A DNA stretch of 64,000 bases from CBDBBY01 sp965203795 (GCA_965203795.1 OZ241915.1:1302001-1366000), one strand, 5' to 3'; positions 52,051-62,127 are shown, counted from the first letter of the stretch. Notes: a model not told the origin generated them from the sequence alone. Numbers and translations: made by a program.

Positions 52051-54909
52051 ATGGCCGAGCTGACTCAAATCCAGGTTCGCGGAGCTCGGGAGCACAACCT
52101 GAAATCCGTCGATGTCGACATCCCGCGGAACAAGCTCGTTGTCGTCACCGGCATCAGCGGGTCCGGCAAATCGTCGCTCGCGATCGACACGATCTACGCG
52201 GAGGGCCAGCGGCGGTACGTGGAAAGCCTTTCCGCCTACGCGCGCCAGTTCCTCAACATCATGGAGAAGCCGGAGCTCGACTCCATCGCCGGGCTGTCGC
52301 CTGCGATTTCAATCGAGCAGAAGACGACATCGAGCAATCCGCGCTCGACCGTCGGAACGATCACCGAGGTCTACGACTACCTGCGGCTGCTGTTCGCGCG
52401 GGCGGGCACGCCGCATTCGCCTGCGACGGGCCTGCCGATCAAGGCCCAGCAGGTATCGGAGATGGTGGACCGGATCATGTCGCTGGCTGAGGGCGCGCGC
52501 GTCTATTTGCTGGCCCCGATCGTCCGCGCCCGGAAAGGGGAATACAGAAAGGAGCTGGCGGACCTGCGCAAGAAGGGCTTCCTCAGGGTTCGCGTGGACG
52601 GGGAGTACTGCGAACTCGACAGCCTGCCGCAGCTCAACAAGAACTCCAGGCACGACATCGACCTCGTGGTCGACCGCCTGGTCGTGCGCGCTGGGCTCGA
52701 GGAGCGGCTGGCGGACTCGTTCCGAACGGCGCTCGACCACGCGGACGGCATCGCCGTCGCCGAGACCCAGTCGGCGGACGACGCGAAGCAGACCATCACG
52801 TTCTCGGAAAACTACGCGTGCCCCGTGTCCGGTTTCTCGGTGCCGGAACTGGAGCCGCGGCTGTTTTCGTTCAACGCGCCGACCGGCGCTTGCCCGGACT
52901 GCGACGGCCTCGGCATGGAGCTGTTCATCAACGTGGATCTGGTGGTTCCCAATCCCACGCTGTCGATTTCCCGGGGAGCCATCGCGCCGTGGGGGTTCGG
53001 CAACGCCTCCTACCACGACCAAGCGCTCGAATCCCTGAGCGATCACTACGGATTCTCGGTCTACGACAGATGGGAGCGCCTGCCGGAGCAGGCGCGGGAC
53101 GTGATCCTCTACGGCTCGGGAAGCGAGGAGATCACCTTCAAGTTCTTCAACGCGAACAGGGAGCACATCGTCACGAGGACGTTCGAAGGCGTGATTCCGA
53201 ACATGGAGCGCCGCTACCGCGAGACGGCTTCGGATTACGTCCGGGAGGAGTTCGAGAAATTCCAGAGCAGCCGCCCGTGCCACGGCTGCAGCGGGCACAG
53301 GCTCCGGCCCGAGGCGCTCGCGGTCAAGATATCCGGCCTCCACATCAGCGAGGTCACTCAGATGTCGATCGCCGACGCGGCGGCGTGGGTCGACAGCGTG
53401 CCCGCCGGGCTGGGCCGCCAGCAGAACGAGATCGCCGAGTCCATCCTGAAGGAGATCCGGGAACGCCTTGGGTTCCTTGTCAATGTGGGCCTCGAATACC
53501 TGACTTTGGCGCGGCGCGCCGGAACGCTTTCCGGCGGCGAGAGCCAGCGGATCCGGCTGGCGAGCCAGATCGGCGCCGGGCTGACCGGCGTGCTCTACGT
53601 GCTCGACGAGCCATCGATCGGCCTTCACCAGCGCGACAACAAGCGGTTGCTTTCGACCCTGAAGAACCTGCGGGACCAAGGAAATTCGGTGATCGTGGTC
53701 GAGCATGACGAAGAGGCGATACGCGAGGCCGACTTCGTGCTGGACATGGGGCCGGGCGCGGGCATCCACGGGGGCAGGGTGGTGGCGCACGGCACTCCGG
53801 CCGAAATAGCGGCGGCGCCGATGTCGGTGACCGGCCAATACCTCAGCGGCGCGAAGCGCATCCCGGCGGGCGGCAGCCGTCGGCGGGGAAACGGCAGGGC
53901 GATCAGGGTCGTCGAAGCCAGCAGCAACAACCTCAAGGCCGTGACGGCCGAATTCCCTCTCAACAAGTTCATCTGCGTCACAGGCGTTTCCGGAAGCGGC
54001 AAGTCCACGCTGACCTTCGAAACTCTGTTCGCGAACGCCGAGAAGATAAAGGGACGCGCGATCAGCTGGACGAGCAACTGCAGGACCATCGAAGGCCTCG
54101 GCTGCGTGGACAAGGTCATCGACATCGACCAGCGTCCGATAGGACGGACGCCGCGGTCAAACCCGGCCACCTACGTGGATGCGTTCACGCCGATCAGGAA
54201 CTGGTACGCCGAGCAGCCGGATTCCCGCGTGAGAGGATACGCGCCTGGGCGGTTCTCCTTCAACGTGCGGGGCGGGCGGTGCGAAGCCTGCCAAGGAGAC
54301 GGCGTCAAGAAGATCTCTATGCACTTCCTCTCGGACATTTACGTCATGTGCGAGAGCTGCAAGGGCAAGAGATACAACCGGGAAACTCTTGAAATTGAAT
54401 TCAAGGGCAAGAACATAGCGGACGTTCTCGACATGACGGTCGAGGAAGCGGAGCAGTTCTTCAAGGCAATCCCGGCGGTGCGGATCAAACTTAAGGCGCT
54501 GCTTGAGGTCGGCCTCGGATACATCAAGCTCGGCCAGCGGGCCACGACGCTTTCAGGGGGCGAAGCGCAGCGCGTGAAGCTCTCGAAGGAGCTGGCGCGC
54601 AAAGCCACCGGCCAGACCCTTTACATCCTGGACGAGCCGACGACGGGCCTGCACTTCGACGACGTCCGGAAGCTGCTCGAGGTGCTGCACAAGCTGGTGG
54701 ACCTCGGAAACACGGTCATCGTGATCGAGCACAATCTGGATGTGATCAAGACCGCCGACTGGCTGATCGACATGGGGCCTGAAGGCGGCGATCTCGGCGG
54801 CGAGGTCATCGCCGCCGGAACGCCCGAGGATGTGGCGAGATGCACAGGCAGCTACACGGGCCAGTTCCTCGCCGGGCTGCTGGATGCGCCGAGGCGCGCC
54901 GCGGAATGA
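52051..54909 (+). CDS. uvrA: Excinuclease ABC subunit A
   Basis: A 952-aa double ATPase. Walker A sites are VVTGISGSGKSSLAIDT and VTGVSGSGKSTLTFET; ABC signatures are LSGGESQRIRLASQIG and LSGGEAQRVKLSKELA. Zinc cysteines are visible in CPDCDGLG and in CEACQGDGVKK with CESCKGKRY. It recognises DNA lesions and loads UvrB. The start has AGGAAACGG upstream. It ends 4 bp before the convergent mmsB gene. Confidence 0.98.
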   Translation: MAELTQIQVRGAREHNLKSVDVDIPRNKLVVVTGISGSGKSSLAIDTIYAEGQRRYVESLSAYARQFLNIMEKPELDSIAGLSPAISIEQKTTSSNPRSTVGTITEVYDYLRLLFARAGTPHSPATGLPIKAQQVSEMVDRIMSLAEGARVYLLAPIVRARKGEYRKELADLRKKGFLRVRVDGEYCELDSLPQLNKNSRHDIDLVVDRLVVRAGLEERLADSFRTALDHADGIAVAETQSADDAKQTITFSENYACPVSGFSVPELEPRLFSFNAPTGACPDCDGLGMELFINVDLVVPNPTLSISRGAIAPWGFGNASYHDQALESLSDHYGFSVYDRWERLPEQARDVILYGSGSEEITFKFFNANREHIVTRTFEGVIPNMERRYRETASDYVREEFEKFQSSRPCHGCSGHRLRPEALAVKISGLHISEVTQMSIADAAAWVDSVPAGLGRQQNEIAESILKEIRERLGFLVNVGLEYLTLARRAGTLSGGESQRIRLASQIGAGLTGVLYVLDEPSIGLHQRDNKRLLSTLKNLRDQGNSVIVVEHDEEAIREADFVLDMGPGAGIHGGRVVAHGTPAEIAAAPMSVTGQYLSGAKRIPAGGSRRRGNGRAIRVVEASSNNLKAVTAEFPLNKFICVTGVSGSGKSTLTFETLFANAEKIKGRAISWTSNCRTIEGLGCVDKVIDIDQRPIGRTPRSNPATYVDAFTPIRNWYAEQPDSRVRGYAPGRFSFNVRGGRCEACQGDGVKKISMHFLSDIYVMCESCKGKRYNRETLEIEFKGKNIADVLDMTVEEAEQFFKAIPAVRIKLKALLEVGLGYIKLGQRATTLSGGEAQRVKLSKELARKATGQTLYILDEPTTGLHFDDVRKLLEVLHKLVDLGNTVIVIEHNLDVIKTADWLIDMGPEGGDLGGEVIAAGTPEDVARCTGSYTGQFLAGLLDAPRRAAE

Positions 54910-54913
54910 CGGC

Positions 54914-55807
54914 TCAGCGGGAAGGCGCTTCGGTTTCGCTTCCGCGGGTTTCCGCCAGCCATTCCAGCACGGCGGAGAAGTCGCGGCCGGAGCCGCTCAG
55001 CTCGTTCACGAAGCGGTCGTAGAATTCCGTCGCGGCCCTGCCGATGCGCGTGTCGAGCTGCGCATCCTCGGCTGCAAGCTGCGACAAGCGCAGATCCTTC
55101 AGCATCAGGTCGGCCGCGAACCCGGGCTTGTAGCCGTTGTCGGCCGGCGAGCGGGGACCGACTCCAGGCGCAGGGCAGTAGGCGTTCATGCTCCAGCTGT
55201 AGCCTGATGATTCGGACACGACTTCGAACAGCTTCCGCCGCTCCAATCCGAGCTTGTCGGCAAGCGCGAAGGCTTCGCAGGTCACGATCATGGTCGCGCC
55301 GAGGATCATGTTGTTGCAGACCTTCGCCGCCTGTCCGGCGCCGGCGCCGCCGCAGTGGACCGCTTTGCTTCCCATGATTTCGAAGAGCGGAGCCGCGATC
55401 CCGAACGCTTCGGCGGTGCCGCCCGCCATGAAGGTCAGGCTGCCGGAGGCGGCGCCTCCGACGCCTCCGGAAACGGGAGCGTCCATGAAACTGAGCCCGG
55501 ATTCGCCTGCGAGCGCGGCGACATGAAGCGCGCTGCGGATGTCCACGGTCGAACAATCGATCAGCACGGTTCCTTTGCGCGCCGCGGGCACGGTCTCGTC
55601 AGCGACCGTTCTCAGCGCATCGCCGTCGGGAAGCATCGTGAACACGACATCCCGCCCGCGCGCGGCTTCCGCCGCCGAAGCCGCCGCCAATCCGCCGTCA
55701 GGGCAGGGCGCGGCGATGTCGAAGCAGGCTACTTCGTAGCCGGCGGCAATCAGGTTGGCTGCCATTGGCTTGCCCATGTTGCCGAGGCCGATGAACGCTA
55801 TCCGCAT
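54914..55807 (-). CDS. mmsB: 3-hydroxyisobutyrate dehydrogenase
   Basis: A 297-aa beta-hydroxyacid dehydrogenase. The NAD motif is IAFIGLGNMGKPMAANL, the substrate motif MDAPVSGGVGGAASGSLTF, and the catalytic lysine lies in GQAAKVCNNMIL. It oxidises 3-hydroxyisobutyrate to methylmalonate semialdehyde. Its ATG (55807) overlaps the hydrolase gene by 10 bp. It is the last gene of the valine operon. Confidence 0.93.
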   Translation of the reverse strand: MRIAFIGLGNMGKPMAANLIAAGYEVACFDIAAPCPDGGLAAASAAEAARGRDVVFTMLPDGDALRTVADETVPAARKGTVLIDCSTVDIRSALHVAALAGESGLSFMDAPVSGGVGGAASGSLTFMAGGTAEAFGIAAPLFEIMGSKAVHCGGAGAGQAAKVCNNMILGATMIVTCEAFALADKLGLERRKLFEVVSESSGYSWSMNAYCPAPGVGPRSPADNGYKPGFAADLMLKDLRLSQLAAEDAQLDTRIGRAATEFYDRFVNELSGSGRDFSAVLEWLAETRGSETEAPSR

Positions 55808-56856
55808 TGCGTTTTCTCCCAGAGTCCTTCCCCGTCCGGCAGCGGCGACAGAAGCTCCGAGACGGCGCTCTCGGGAACATCGCCGATTCGAGCGAACCTC
55901 CAGTTCGGATTGCCGTCCTTGTCGATGATGCGGGCTCTGATGCCTTCGATGAAGTCGGCGTGCTCGGACGAGCGGCAGGTGAACCGGAACTCCAGCGCCA
56001 GTGCGTCCTCGATCGACCCCGACGACCGCTGCATCCGGACCAGCTCGAACGCGCATGCCATCGAAAGAGGCGAATTGCCGCCCATCAGCTTCGCGCACAT
56101 CTTGGCGAAATCGTCCGGCTCGTCCTCAAATCTAGCGGCGATGTCCGCTAGGGATGCTTCGGACCAGCGCCGCCCGATCTCCGGCTGCAAGTCCCGCAGC
56201 CGACCAGGTTCGGGTTTTCCGGATGCCTTTGCGACGGCCCCGGCGTCCCCGCGTTCCTCCAGCGATTCGGTCAGTCCGGCCCAGCGTTCGCGAGGGACGA
56301 AATGGTCGGCGAAACCCGCGAAGATCGCGTCGTCCGGCCCCATCCTGAATCCGGTGACGCCAAGGAATTCGCCCGTCCTGCCCGGTGCCCGCGCGAGAAT
56401 GAGTGATCCGCCCACATCGGGGACCAGACCGATGCCGCATTCCGGCATGGCGATCCGGCTGTTCTCGCAAACAATCCTGTGGCTTCCGTGGCAGCCGACG
56501 CCTACGCCGCCACCCATGGTGTAGCCCTGCATCAGGCTCACGATGGGCTTGGGATAGCGGGAGATCTTCGCGTTCAGCCTGTATTCATCCTGCCAGTAGT
56601 TCTGTCCGTATTCGAAGTCGCCGGCGGATCCATGCTCATGCATCTCGGCGATGTCGCCGCCCGAGCAGAATGCCCGGTCGCCTTCCGCGTCAACGACGAC
56701 CACCTGCACCGACTCGTTGTCGCGCCAGCGGTCTAGAGCCGACTCGATTCCGCGGCACATGGGAAGCGTGAGCGCATTCATCGCGTCCGGACGGCGCAAT
56801 GTGATTCGGCCGGCCTGTCCCGTCCGGCGGATGTCGATTTCGCTGTTCGCGCTCAA
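55798..56856 (-). CDS. 3-hydroxyisobutyryl-CoA hydrolase
   Basis: A 352-aa crotonase-fold hydrolase. RAFCSGGDIAEMHEH and QGYTMGGGVGVGCHGSHRI form the oxyanion hole, and MPECGIGLVPDVGGSLILA carries the hydrolase-type Glu/Asp pair. The longer C-terminal part (~240-352) distinguishes it from true hydratases and matches HIBYL-CoA hydrolases. It releases 3-hydroxyisobutyrate from its CoA ester in valine breakdown. It starts within the stop of the acyl-CoA dehydrogenase gene (ATGA). Confidence 0.92.
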   Translation of the reverse strand: MSANSEIDIRRTGQAGRITLRRPDAMNALTLPMCRGIESALDRWRDNESVQVVVVDAEGDRAFCSGGDIAEMHEHGSAGDFEYGQNYWQDEYRLNAKISRYPKPIVSLMQGYTMGGGVGVGCHGSHRIVCENSRIAMPECGIGLVPDVGGSLILARAPGRTGEFLGVTGFRMGPDDAIFAGFADHFVPRERWAGLTESLEERGDAGAVAKASGKPEPGRLRDLQPEIGRRWSEASLADIAARFEDEPDDFAKMCAKLMGGNSPLSMACAFELVRMQRSSGSIEDALALEFRFTCRSSEHADFIEGIRARIIDKDGNPNWRFARIGDVPESAVSELLSPLPDGEGLWEKTQCG

Positions 56857-57998
56857 TTCCGCGATCCGAGCATATGCCGCGCTATCACGAGGCGCATGAT
56901 CTCGTTCGTGCCTTCGAGTATCTGGTGGACCCGCAGGTCACGCACGATCTTTTCGATCCCGATTTCAGTCATGTAGCCGTATCCGCCGTGAAGCTGCAGG
57001 CACTCGTTGGCGGCCTTCGACCCGGCGTCGGTCGCGAACCTTTTGGCCATCGCGCAATGCGCGGTCGCGCCGGGGTCTCCGACATCCAGCTTCCATGCGG
57101 CCTGCCGCAGCAGGACCCGCGCCGCCTCGAGCTCGGTCCGGATATCGGCCAGCCGGAACGCCAGCGCCTGGAATTCGTTCAGCTTCCGTCCGAACGCCTT
57201 GCGTTCGGACATGTACGCGAGAGTGCGGTCCAGCGCTTCCTGCGCCCCGCCCAACGAGCAGGCGGCGATGTTGAGGCGGCCGCCGTCCAGAGCGGCCATG
57301 GCGTACCTGAAGCCCATTCCTTCGTCGCCGAGAAGGTTGCGTCCCGGAACCGCGCAGCTGTTCAGCAGGACCTGCCGCGTCGGCTGCGCCCTCCAGCCCA
57401 TCTTGTCCTCAAGCTTGCCGAAAGACAGTCCCGGGCTGCCGTCCTCGACGATGATCGCGGACACTCCATCCGCGCCGTCGCCGCCGGTCCGGCACATAAC
57501 AACATAGGCGTCGGAGTAGCCGCCGCCCGATATGAACGCCTTGGCGCCGTCGATGATCCAGCCGCCTTCGGTCCGCCGGGCGCGCGTCTTCAGCGCGGCC
57601 GCGTCCGATCCCGAGCCCGGCTCGGTGAGGCAGTACGACAGGACCGATTCCATTAAGATCGCCGACGGGAGAAGCGCTTCCTTCGACTCCTTCGTTCCGT
57701 TGGCGGCGACCATCGCGGCGCACATGTTGTGGATTGAAAGGAATGCGGCGACCGACGGGCACGAATGCGACAGCGCTTCGAAGACCAGCGTGGAATCCAG
57801 CCGAGACAGCTCCGCGCCGCCGAACTCCTCGCCGATGTTGAGGCCTCCGAGGCCCAGCTCGCCTGCCTCGCGCCACAGCTCGCGGGGAATGGTGCCCGCC
57901 GCTTCCCATTCGAGGGCGTGGGGCGCGATGCGTTCCTTGCCGAACGCCAGCGCCATGTCGAAGACCGCGCGCTGCTCCTCGCTCAACTCGAATTCCAT
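56853..57998 (-). CDS. Acyl-CoA dehydrogenase (probable isobutyryl-CoA dehydrogenase)
   Basis: A 381-aa FAD enzyme. YCLTEPGSGSDAAALKTRAR contacts flavin, GYGYMTEIGIEKIVRD and the catalytic Glu in HQILEGTNEIMRLV mark the family. Placement in an operon with HIBYL-CoA hydrolase, mmsB and mmsA points to isobutyryl-CoA, the third intermediate of valine degradation. It would feed electrons into the ETF pathway. Confidence 0.92.
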   Translation of the reverse strand: MEFELSEEQRAVFDMALAFGKERIAPHALEWEAAGTIPRELWREAGELGLGGLNIGEEFGGAELSRLDSTLVFEALSHSCPSVAAFLSIHNMCAAMVAANGTKESKEALLPSAILMESVLSYCLTEPGSGSDAAALKTRARRTEGGWIIDGAKAFISGGGYSDAYVVMCRTGGDGADGVSAIIVEDGSPGLSFGKLEDKMGWRAQPTRQVLLNSCAVPGRNLLGDEGMGFRYAMAALDGGRLNIAACSLGGAQEALDRTLAYMSERKAFGRKLNEFQALAFRLADIRTELEAARVLLRQAAWKLDVGDPGATAHCAMAKRFATDAGSKAANECLQLHGGYGYMTEIGIEKIVRDLRVHQILEGTNEIMRLVIARHMLGSRN

Positions 57999-58091
57999 GG
58001 CGCACTCCTTGCAGCTGCGCGCCCGGAGGTGCCGGCCGCGCCTTGGACCGCGGGAAACGCGCTTGGACGCGCCGCTTCCCCGGCCCGGAGG

Positions 58092-59591
58092 CTATTCCAT
58101 CTGGGCGAAATTCAGAACCGCGCCCTCCTTGATCCCGGAAGGCCAGCGCGAAGTCACCGTCTTGGTCCGGGTGTAGAACCGGAACGCGTCGGGGCCGTGC
58201 TGATTGAGGTCGCCGAAGGCCGACTTCTTCCAGCCGCCGAAGGTGTGGTAGGCGAGCGGAACCGGTATCGGCACGTTGATCCCGACCATTCCGATATTGA
58301 TCCGGCTCGCGAAATCGCGCGCGGTATCGCCGTCGCGGGTGAAGATCGCCGCGCCGTTTCCGTATTCGTGGTCCATGGCGAGTCCCAGCGCGGCTTCGTA
58401 GGAATCGGCGCGGACGGTTGACAGGACCGGCCCGAAGATCTCCGTCTTGTAGATGTCCATGTCGGGCGTGACCCGATCGAACAGGTGGGGGCCGACAAAG
58501 AAGCCGTCCTCGTAGCCCTGCAGGTTGAAGTCCCGCCCGTCGACCGCCAGCTCCGCGCCTTGGCTGACGCCGGATTCCACGAGGCCCAGCACCTTTTCCT
58601 TCGCCGCCTTGGTGACGAGCGGGCCGTAGTCCATTTCCTCGCCGGCCGTGTAGGGGCCGATCTTCAGGTTCTCGACGCGGGGAATGAGCCGCTTGACCAA
58701 GGCGTCGGCGGTCGAGTTCCCGACCGGAACCGCGACGGAAACGGCCATGCACCGTTCGCCCGCCGCGCCGTAGCCGGAGCCGACCAGCGCGTCCGCCGCC
58801 TGCTCCATGTCGGCGTCGGGCATGACGATCATGTGGTTCTTCGCGCCGCCGAAGCACTGGACGCGCTTCCCGTTCGCGCAGCCGCGCTCGTAGATGTACT
58901 GGGCGATGGGCGTGGAGCCGACGAAGCCGATTCCGGAGATGTCCGGATGCTCAAGGATCGCGTCCACCGCTTCCTTGTCGCCGTGCACGACCTGCAGGAT
59001 GCCCGCCGGAAGGCCCGCCTCGAGCAGTAGTTCGGCGAGCATAACGGGAACCGACGGGTCCCGTTCGGACGGTTTCAGGATGAAGGCGTTTCCGCAGGCG
59101 ATGGCGGGCGCGAACTTCCACATGGGGATCATGGCGGGGAAGTTGAACGGCGTGATCCCCGCCACCACGCCGACCGGCTGGCGCATGGAGTACATGTCGA
59201 TGCCCGGCCCGGCGCTTTCGGAGAATTCCCCTTTGAGGAAGTGCGGCGCGCCGATGCAGAATTCCGCCACCTCGAGGCCGCGCTGCACATCGCCCCGCGC
59301 GTCCGGCAGCGTCTTGCCGTGCTCGCTCGACAGCGCTTCCGCAAGCTTGTCCATGTCGCGGTGCAGCAGCCGCACGAACTCCATGAGCACCCGGCCGCGG
59401 CGCTGCGGATTGGTTGCCGCCCATTCCGGCTGGGCGGTCTTGGCGCCTTCCACGGCCTGCTCCAGCTCGTCGGCGGAGGCGAAAGGGACTTTCGCCTGCA
59501 CTTCGCCGGTGGCCGGATTGAATACGTCGCCGAACCGGCCGGATGGGCCCTTGACCCGTTGGCCGTTAACGAAGTGCTCAATCTCCTTCAT
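58092..59591 (-). CDS. mmsA: Methylmalonate-semialdehyde dehydrogenase (acylating)
   Basis: A 499-aa CoA-acylating aldehyde dehydrogenase. Conserved parts are TPFNFPAMIPMWKFAPAIAC, FGGAKNHMIVMPDAD, YGAAGERCMAVSVAV with the catalytic Cys, and TEIFGPVLSTVRA. The MmsA-typical N-terminus is IEHFVNGQRVKGPSGR. It converts methylmalonate semialdehyde to propionyl-CoA. GGAGAGGAGG lies at the ideal distance from ATG 59591; another ATG at 59597 is too close. It is the first gene of the operon. Confidence 0.95.
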   Translation of the reverse strand: MKEIEHFVNGQRVKGPSGRFGDVFNPATGEVQAKVPFASADELEQAVEGAKTAQPEWAATNPQRRGRVLMEFVRLLHRDMDKLAEALSSEHGKTLPDARGDVQRGLEVAEFCIGAPHFLKGEFSESAGPGIDMYSMRQPVGVVAGITPFNFPAMIPMWKFAPAIACGNAFILKPSERDPSVPVMLAELLLEAGLPAGILQVVHGDKEAVDAILEHPDISGIGFVGSTPIAQYIYERGCANGKRVQCFGGAKNHMIVMPDADMEQAADALVGSGYGAAGERCMAVSVAVPVGNSTADALVKRLIPRVENLKIGPYTAGEEMDYGPLVTKAAKEKVLGLVESGVSQGAELAVDGRDFNLQGYEDGFFVGPHLFDRVTPDMDIYKTEIFGPVLSTVRADSYEAALGLAMDHEYGNGAAIFTRDGDTARDFASRINIGMVGINVPIPVPLAYHTFGGWKKSAFGDLNQHGPDAFRFYTRTKTVTSRWPSGIKEGAVLNFAQME

Positions 59592-59702
59592 GTCCATCCT
59601 CCTCTCCGGACGCGGCCTTGGAACAGCGTGGCCGCGCAAACGAAGTAGCGACGCAGGCATGGTCGCGCAATAGCCGCGACCTGCATTCGCTTGTGGACGG
59701 GT

Positions 59703-59733
59703 TGATTGAGCTCAGACACATGCTGGACCGGCC
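59703..59733 (+). repeat. 31-bp dispersed repeat, copy 2
   Basis: It matches the minus strand of 1988-2018 at 28 of 31 positions. It is followed directly by GATTGGATGGCGA-like sequence, which in copy 1 lies beyond the 40-bp palindrome. Both copies border accessory islands. The rest of the 59592-59927 gap shows nothing recognisable. Confidence 0.6.
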
Positions 59734-59927
59734 CGGACGATTGGATGGCGAGCGACGAGGGCCCCGGATCTCCAACCTGCTCTCTTCCACGATAACTGCT
59801 TGGATGACCCGCGCTGCGCAACGGACGGCGTGCCGGAATTGCTTGAACGCCGCCGCACATTTCCATTCCAAGCGACCCGGCTGCCGTTCGCGCCCGCTCG
59901 CCCATGGCGCGGAACGGACGGCGCGAT

Positions 59928-61223
59928 TTATGTCTCGGGCGCGGTGTCCATGGCCGTGCGTTCGATGTACTCCCGGAAGGACGGGATCGGGCACGCTAGC
60001 ATCTTTTTGGGGGTAAGCTGGAGCAAGCCGCGTCGGATCATGCGATCGAGGAGCATCGCTTCGTCATGGTGCCGGGGGAGGGCGTCCGAGCCGCCGCCAG
60101 GTCGAGCCGCCGCGCGAATGTGCACGAGCACCTCGTCGCGAGTGGCTCCATCACCGATTCTCTGGAATGTCTCTGCAACCAGCCGCCGCGCGCCAGCCAG
60201 CGGCTCGTCAATCCGACGTTCGTAGTATTCGTCCCGCGCCGATGCGGATTCCCGTAGGACCGCGACTCCAAAATCGCTGTCGACCGCTTCAAGCCGTCCC
60301 GGCGTGGAAGCGGCGAGCAATTCGGAAGCGAGCGCCTGCATGGAGACGTGGAGATGCTGCGGCCAGCCGCAGCTTTCGTTCGCGAGGGCATGCGCCCATT
60401 GGCGCTTGGTTTCCTGGTCGCCCAGGACCCTGCATTCGGCAAGCATCAGATGGACGGTTTCGACTGCGTCTCCGACCGAAAGTGCCGCCAGCGTTCGGTC
60501 GTGGCCGCGGGAAAAGCGGGAAATGCCGCGATCCTGGAGCACGGTGCCGGAGTGCGCGAGGCCGGCGAACACCGGCAGAATCGGACCGCCATGGCTTCCC
60601 ATATGCAGACCGGTGATGAGCGGTCGCGTGGAGTCTGCGTCGAAGCTTTCGAGAACCTGCGCTTCATCAAGGACAAGGACGATCGTTCTCCCCGTGCCGG
60701 AGAGCGCTCTCTTTATTGCAGCGAGTGTCGGCGCGGTGGGCGCTGTCGCTTCATGGCGCCCTGATTCAGTCGCCCCAGTGCCTGTTGCGACCCCGGGCAC
60801 TCCGCCGCTTAGCGACGTGGTGGCGCCGGAAAGAGTCGTCACAGAGCGTCGGAATTGTGCCGATAGCGCTGAGTCGAAGGCCTCCTCGGCCACATGGAGC
60901 GCAAGCTTGCTCTCGTTGACATAATGCGACGCTTCGGTATCGACCACCGCGGGCGCGTTCGGCCCGGCACTCCGCCATTGCCGCACAAGATGATGCAACA
61001 ACGCGCTTTTCCCGGCGCCCGGCGCCCCTTGGAACAGAATGGTTTCTCCGCCGGAAGGGCGCCAGTGGCCCTCTTGGGTCCGGTCGCGAATCCTCTCCAA
61101 CGCGCTCTCGACCAAATCGATTTCGTCGGTGCGGCCGCCGAAGTAGGGAGTGGCTTCCCGGTCTGTAAGTTTGGAAAATCTCCAGAGCGCGTCCAAGTCG
61201 GGTTTCGCGGCAGACCGGGCCAT
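59928..61223 (-). CDS. Standalone AAA+ ATPase of unknown role (paralogue B)
   Basis: About 431 aa from ATG 61223 (AAGGA upstream); ATG 61241 is possible. Walker A is ILFQGAPGAGKSALLHHLV and Walker B IVLVLDEAQVLE, with LPVFAGLAHSG as in LLILAGTPDTG of paralogue A. C-terminal SASARDEYYERRIDE and CPIPSFREYI align with SRAARDAYYDDRYDE and CGPGIPSFMDYV. The similarity spans the whole protein, but identity is clearly low, so this is an old family and not a recent duplication. No effector domain, transmembrane segment or coupled partner is seen. The function is unknown. Confidence 0.78.
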   Translation of the reverse strand: MARSAAKPDLDALWRFSKLTDREATPYFGGRTDEIDLVESALERIRDRTQEGHWRPSGGETILFQGAPGAGKSALLHHLVRQWRSAGPNAPAVVDTEASHYVNESKLALHVAEEAFDSALSAQFRRSVTTLSGATTSLSGGVPGVATGTGATESGRHEATAPTAPTLAAIKRALSGTGRTIVLVLDEAQVLESFDADSTRPLITGLHMGSHGGPILPVFAGLAHSGTVLQDRGISRFSRGHDRTLAALSVGDAVETVHLMLAECRVLGDQETKRQWAHALANESCGWPQHLHVSMQALASELLAASTPGRLEAVDSDFGVAVLRESASARDEYYERRIDEPLAGARRLVAETFQRIGDGATRDEVLVHIRAAARPGGGSDALPRHHDEAMLLDRMIRRGLLQLTPKKMLACPIPSFREYIERTAMDTAPET

Positions 61224-61746
61224 CGCGATCATTCCTTCCATGTTCGGGCATGAACGCTACACCGCGAATCCCCAATCCGCAAAATGGCTGCGCGGTCCCG
61301 ATTCTTCCGCGGTTGAAATCGCAAATGCGCATTTCGGCGAGCCACCAGGATCTTGCGCCAGAATTCCGGCACGCGTCAGTTCAGTCAGCGCGACGGCGCC
61401 GACCATGCGAGACAGGAGCGCATCGCCGTGCGCCGCCAGCCGATATAGGGTCGTGAGGCAAGATCGAAGCGCAATGCATTGAAATTATTGTACACACAAG
61501 TGTTGCAGAGCGCGGGGTGTTTCGCATGGCGCGCGCCGGATTTCCGCATGGCGTTAGCTGCGTCGAAAATGGCGCATATGGTTGACGACACTGCGTGGAA
61601 CGTCCGTTGTTGCTTGGTTTTGCAGGCTCGCGAGCTGCTTGCGGAGTTGCCTCGGTAGCACTGCAGATTGTTCGGTCTCGACATGGCGAGCGTCGAATTC
61701 GACAGGCAAGCGGACCGACGTGTTCTTCACGGTCTCGGGGCCGAAG
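61224..61746. other. Gap between AAA+ ATPase B and the XRE regulator
   Basis: Over 500 bp without a supportable gene. A toxin gene would be expected before a HigA-like antitoxin in some systems, but the plus-strand frames here (for example LQARELLAELPR near 61620) are broken by stops and show no clear RelE/HigB pattern. The divergent promoter of both neighbours must lie here. Confidence 0.35.
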
Positions 61747-62127
61747 ATGGCACTTACTGACGGATTCGATAAGAAAGCCCAAGCGAAACTCCGGAAGAAA
61801 CTCAAGCTTGCCCAGTGTCGAATGAAAAAGTGCGCCCGCATGGCTGAAAAGTCCCCGCGCGTCGGATCGACGCTCGAATCCCTGCTTCGGGAAAACGGCA
61901 TCTACGAGGATGCGAAGAGTTGCACGATCAAGTCAGTTCTCGCATGCATGCTTGCGCAGGCAACGGAAGCGCAAAATCTTTCCAAGGCGCGCGTGGCCGA
62001 GCGCATGGAGACTCGCCGGTCGCCGCTTGATCGTCTTCTTGATCCGGAAAACGATAGCGTGACTTTGCGCACGCTGATGCGCGCGGCGTCGGTCGTCGGG
62101 ATGCGCCTAGAGATCGAACTGCGCTAA
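61747..62127 (+). CDS. XRE-family antitoxin-like regulator
   Basis: A 126-aa protein. The C-terminal ~80 residues are a helix-turn-helix of the HigA-like type: GSTLESLLRENGIYEDAKSC, QNLSKARVAERMETRRSPLD, RLLDPENDSVTLRTLMRAAS, GMRLEIELR. The RLLDPEN.SVTL block is very characteristic. ATG 61747 is the first of two plausible starts; an ATG at 61823 would remove a basic 25-residue extension. It may bind its own promoter. No cognate toxin is recognised beside it, but the Fic module follows ~160 bp downstream. Confidence 0.75.
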   Translation: MALTDGFDKKAQAKLRKKLKLAQCRMKKCARMAEKSPRVGSTLESLLRENGIYEDAKSCTIKSVLACMLAQATEAQNLSKARVAERMETRRSPLDRLLDPENDSVTLRTLMRAASVVGMRLEIELR

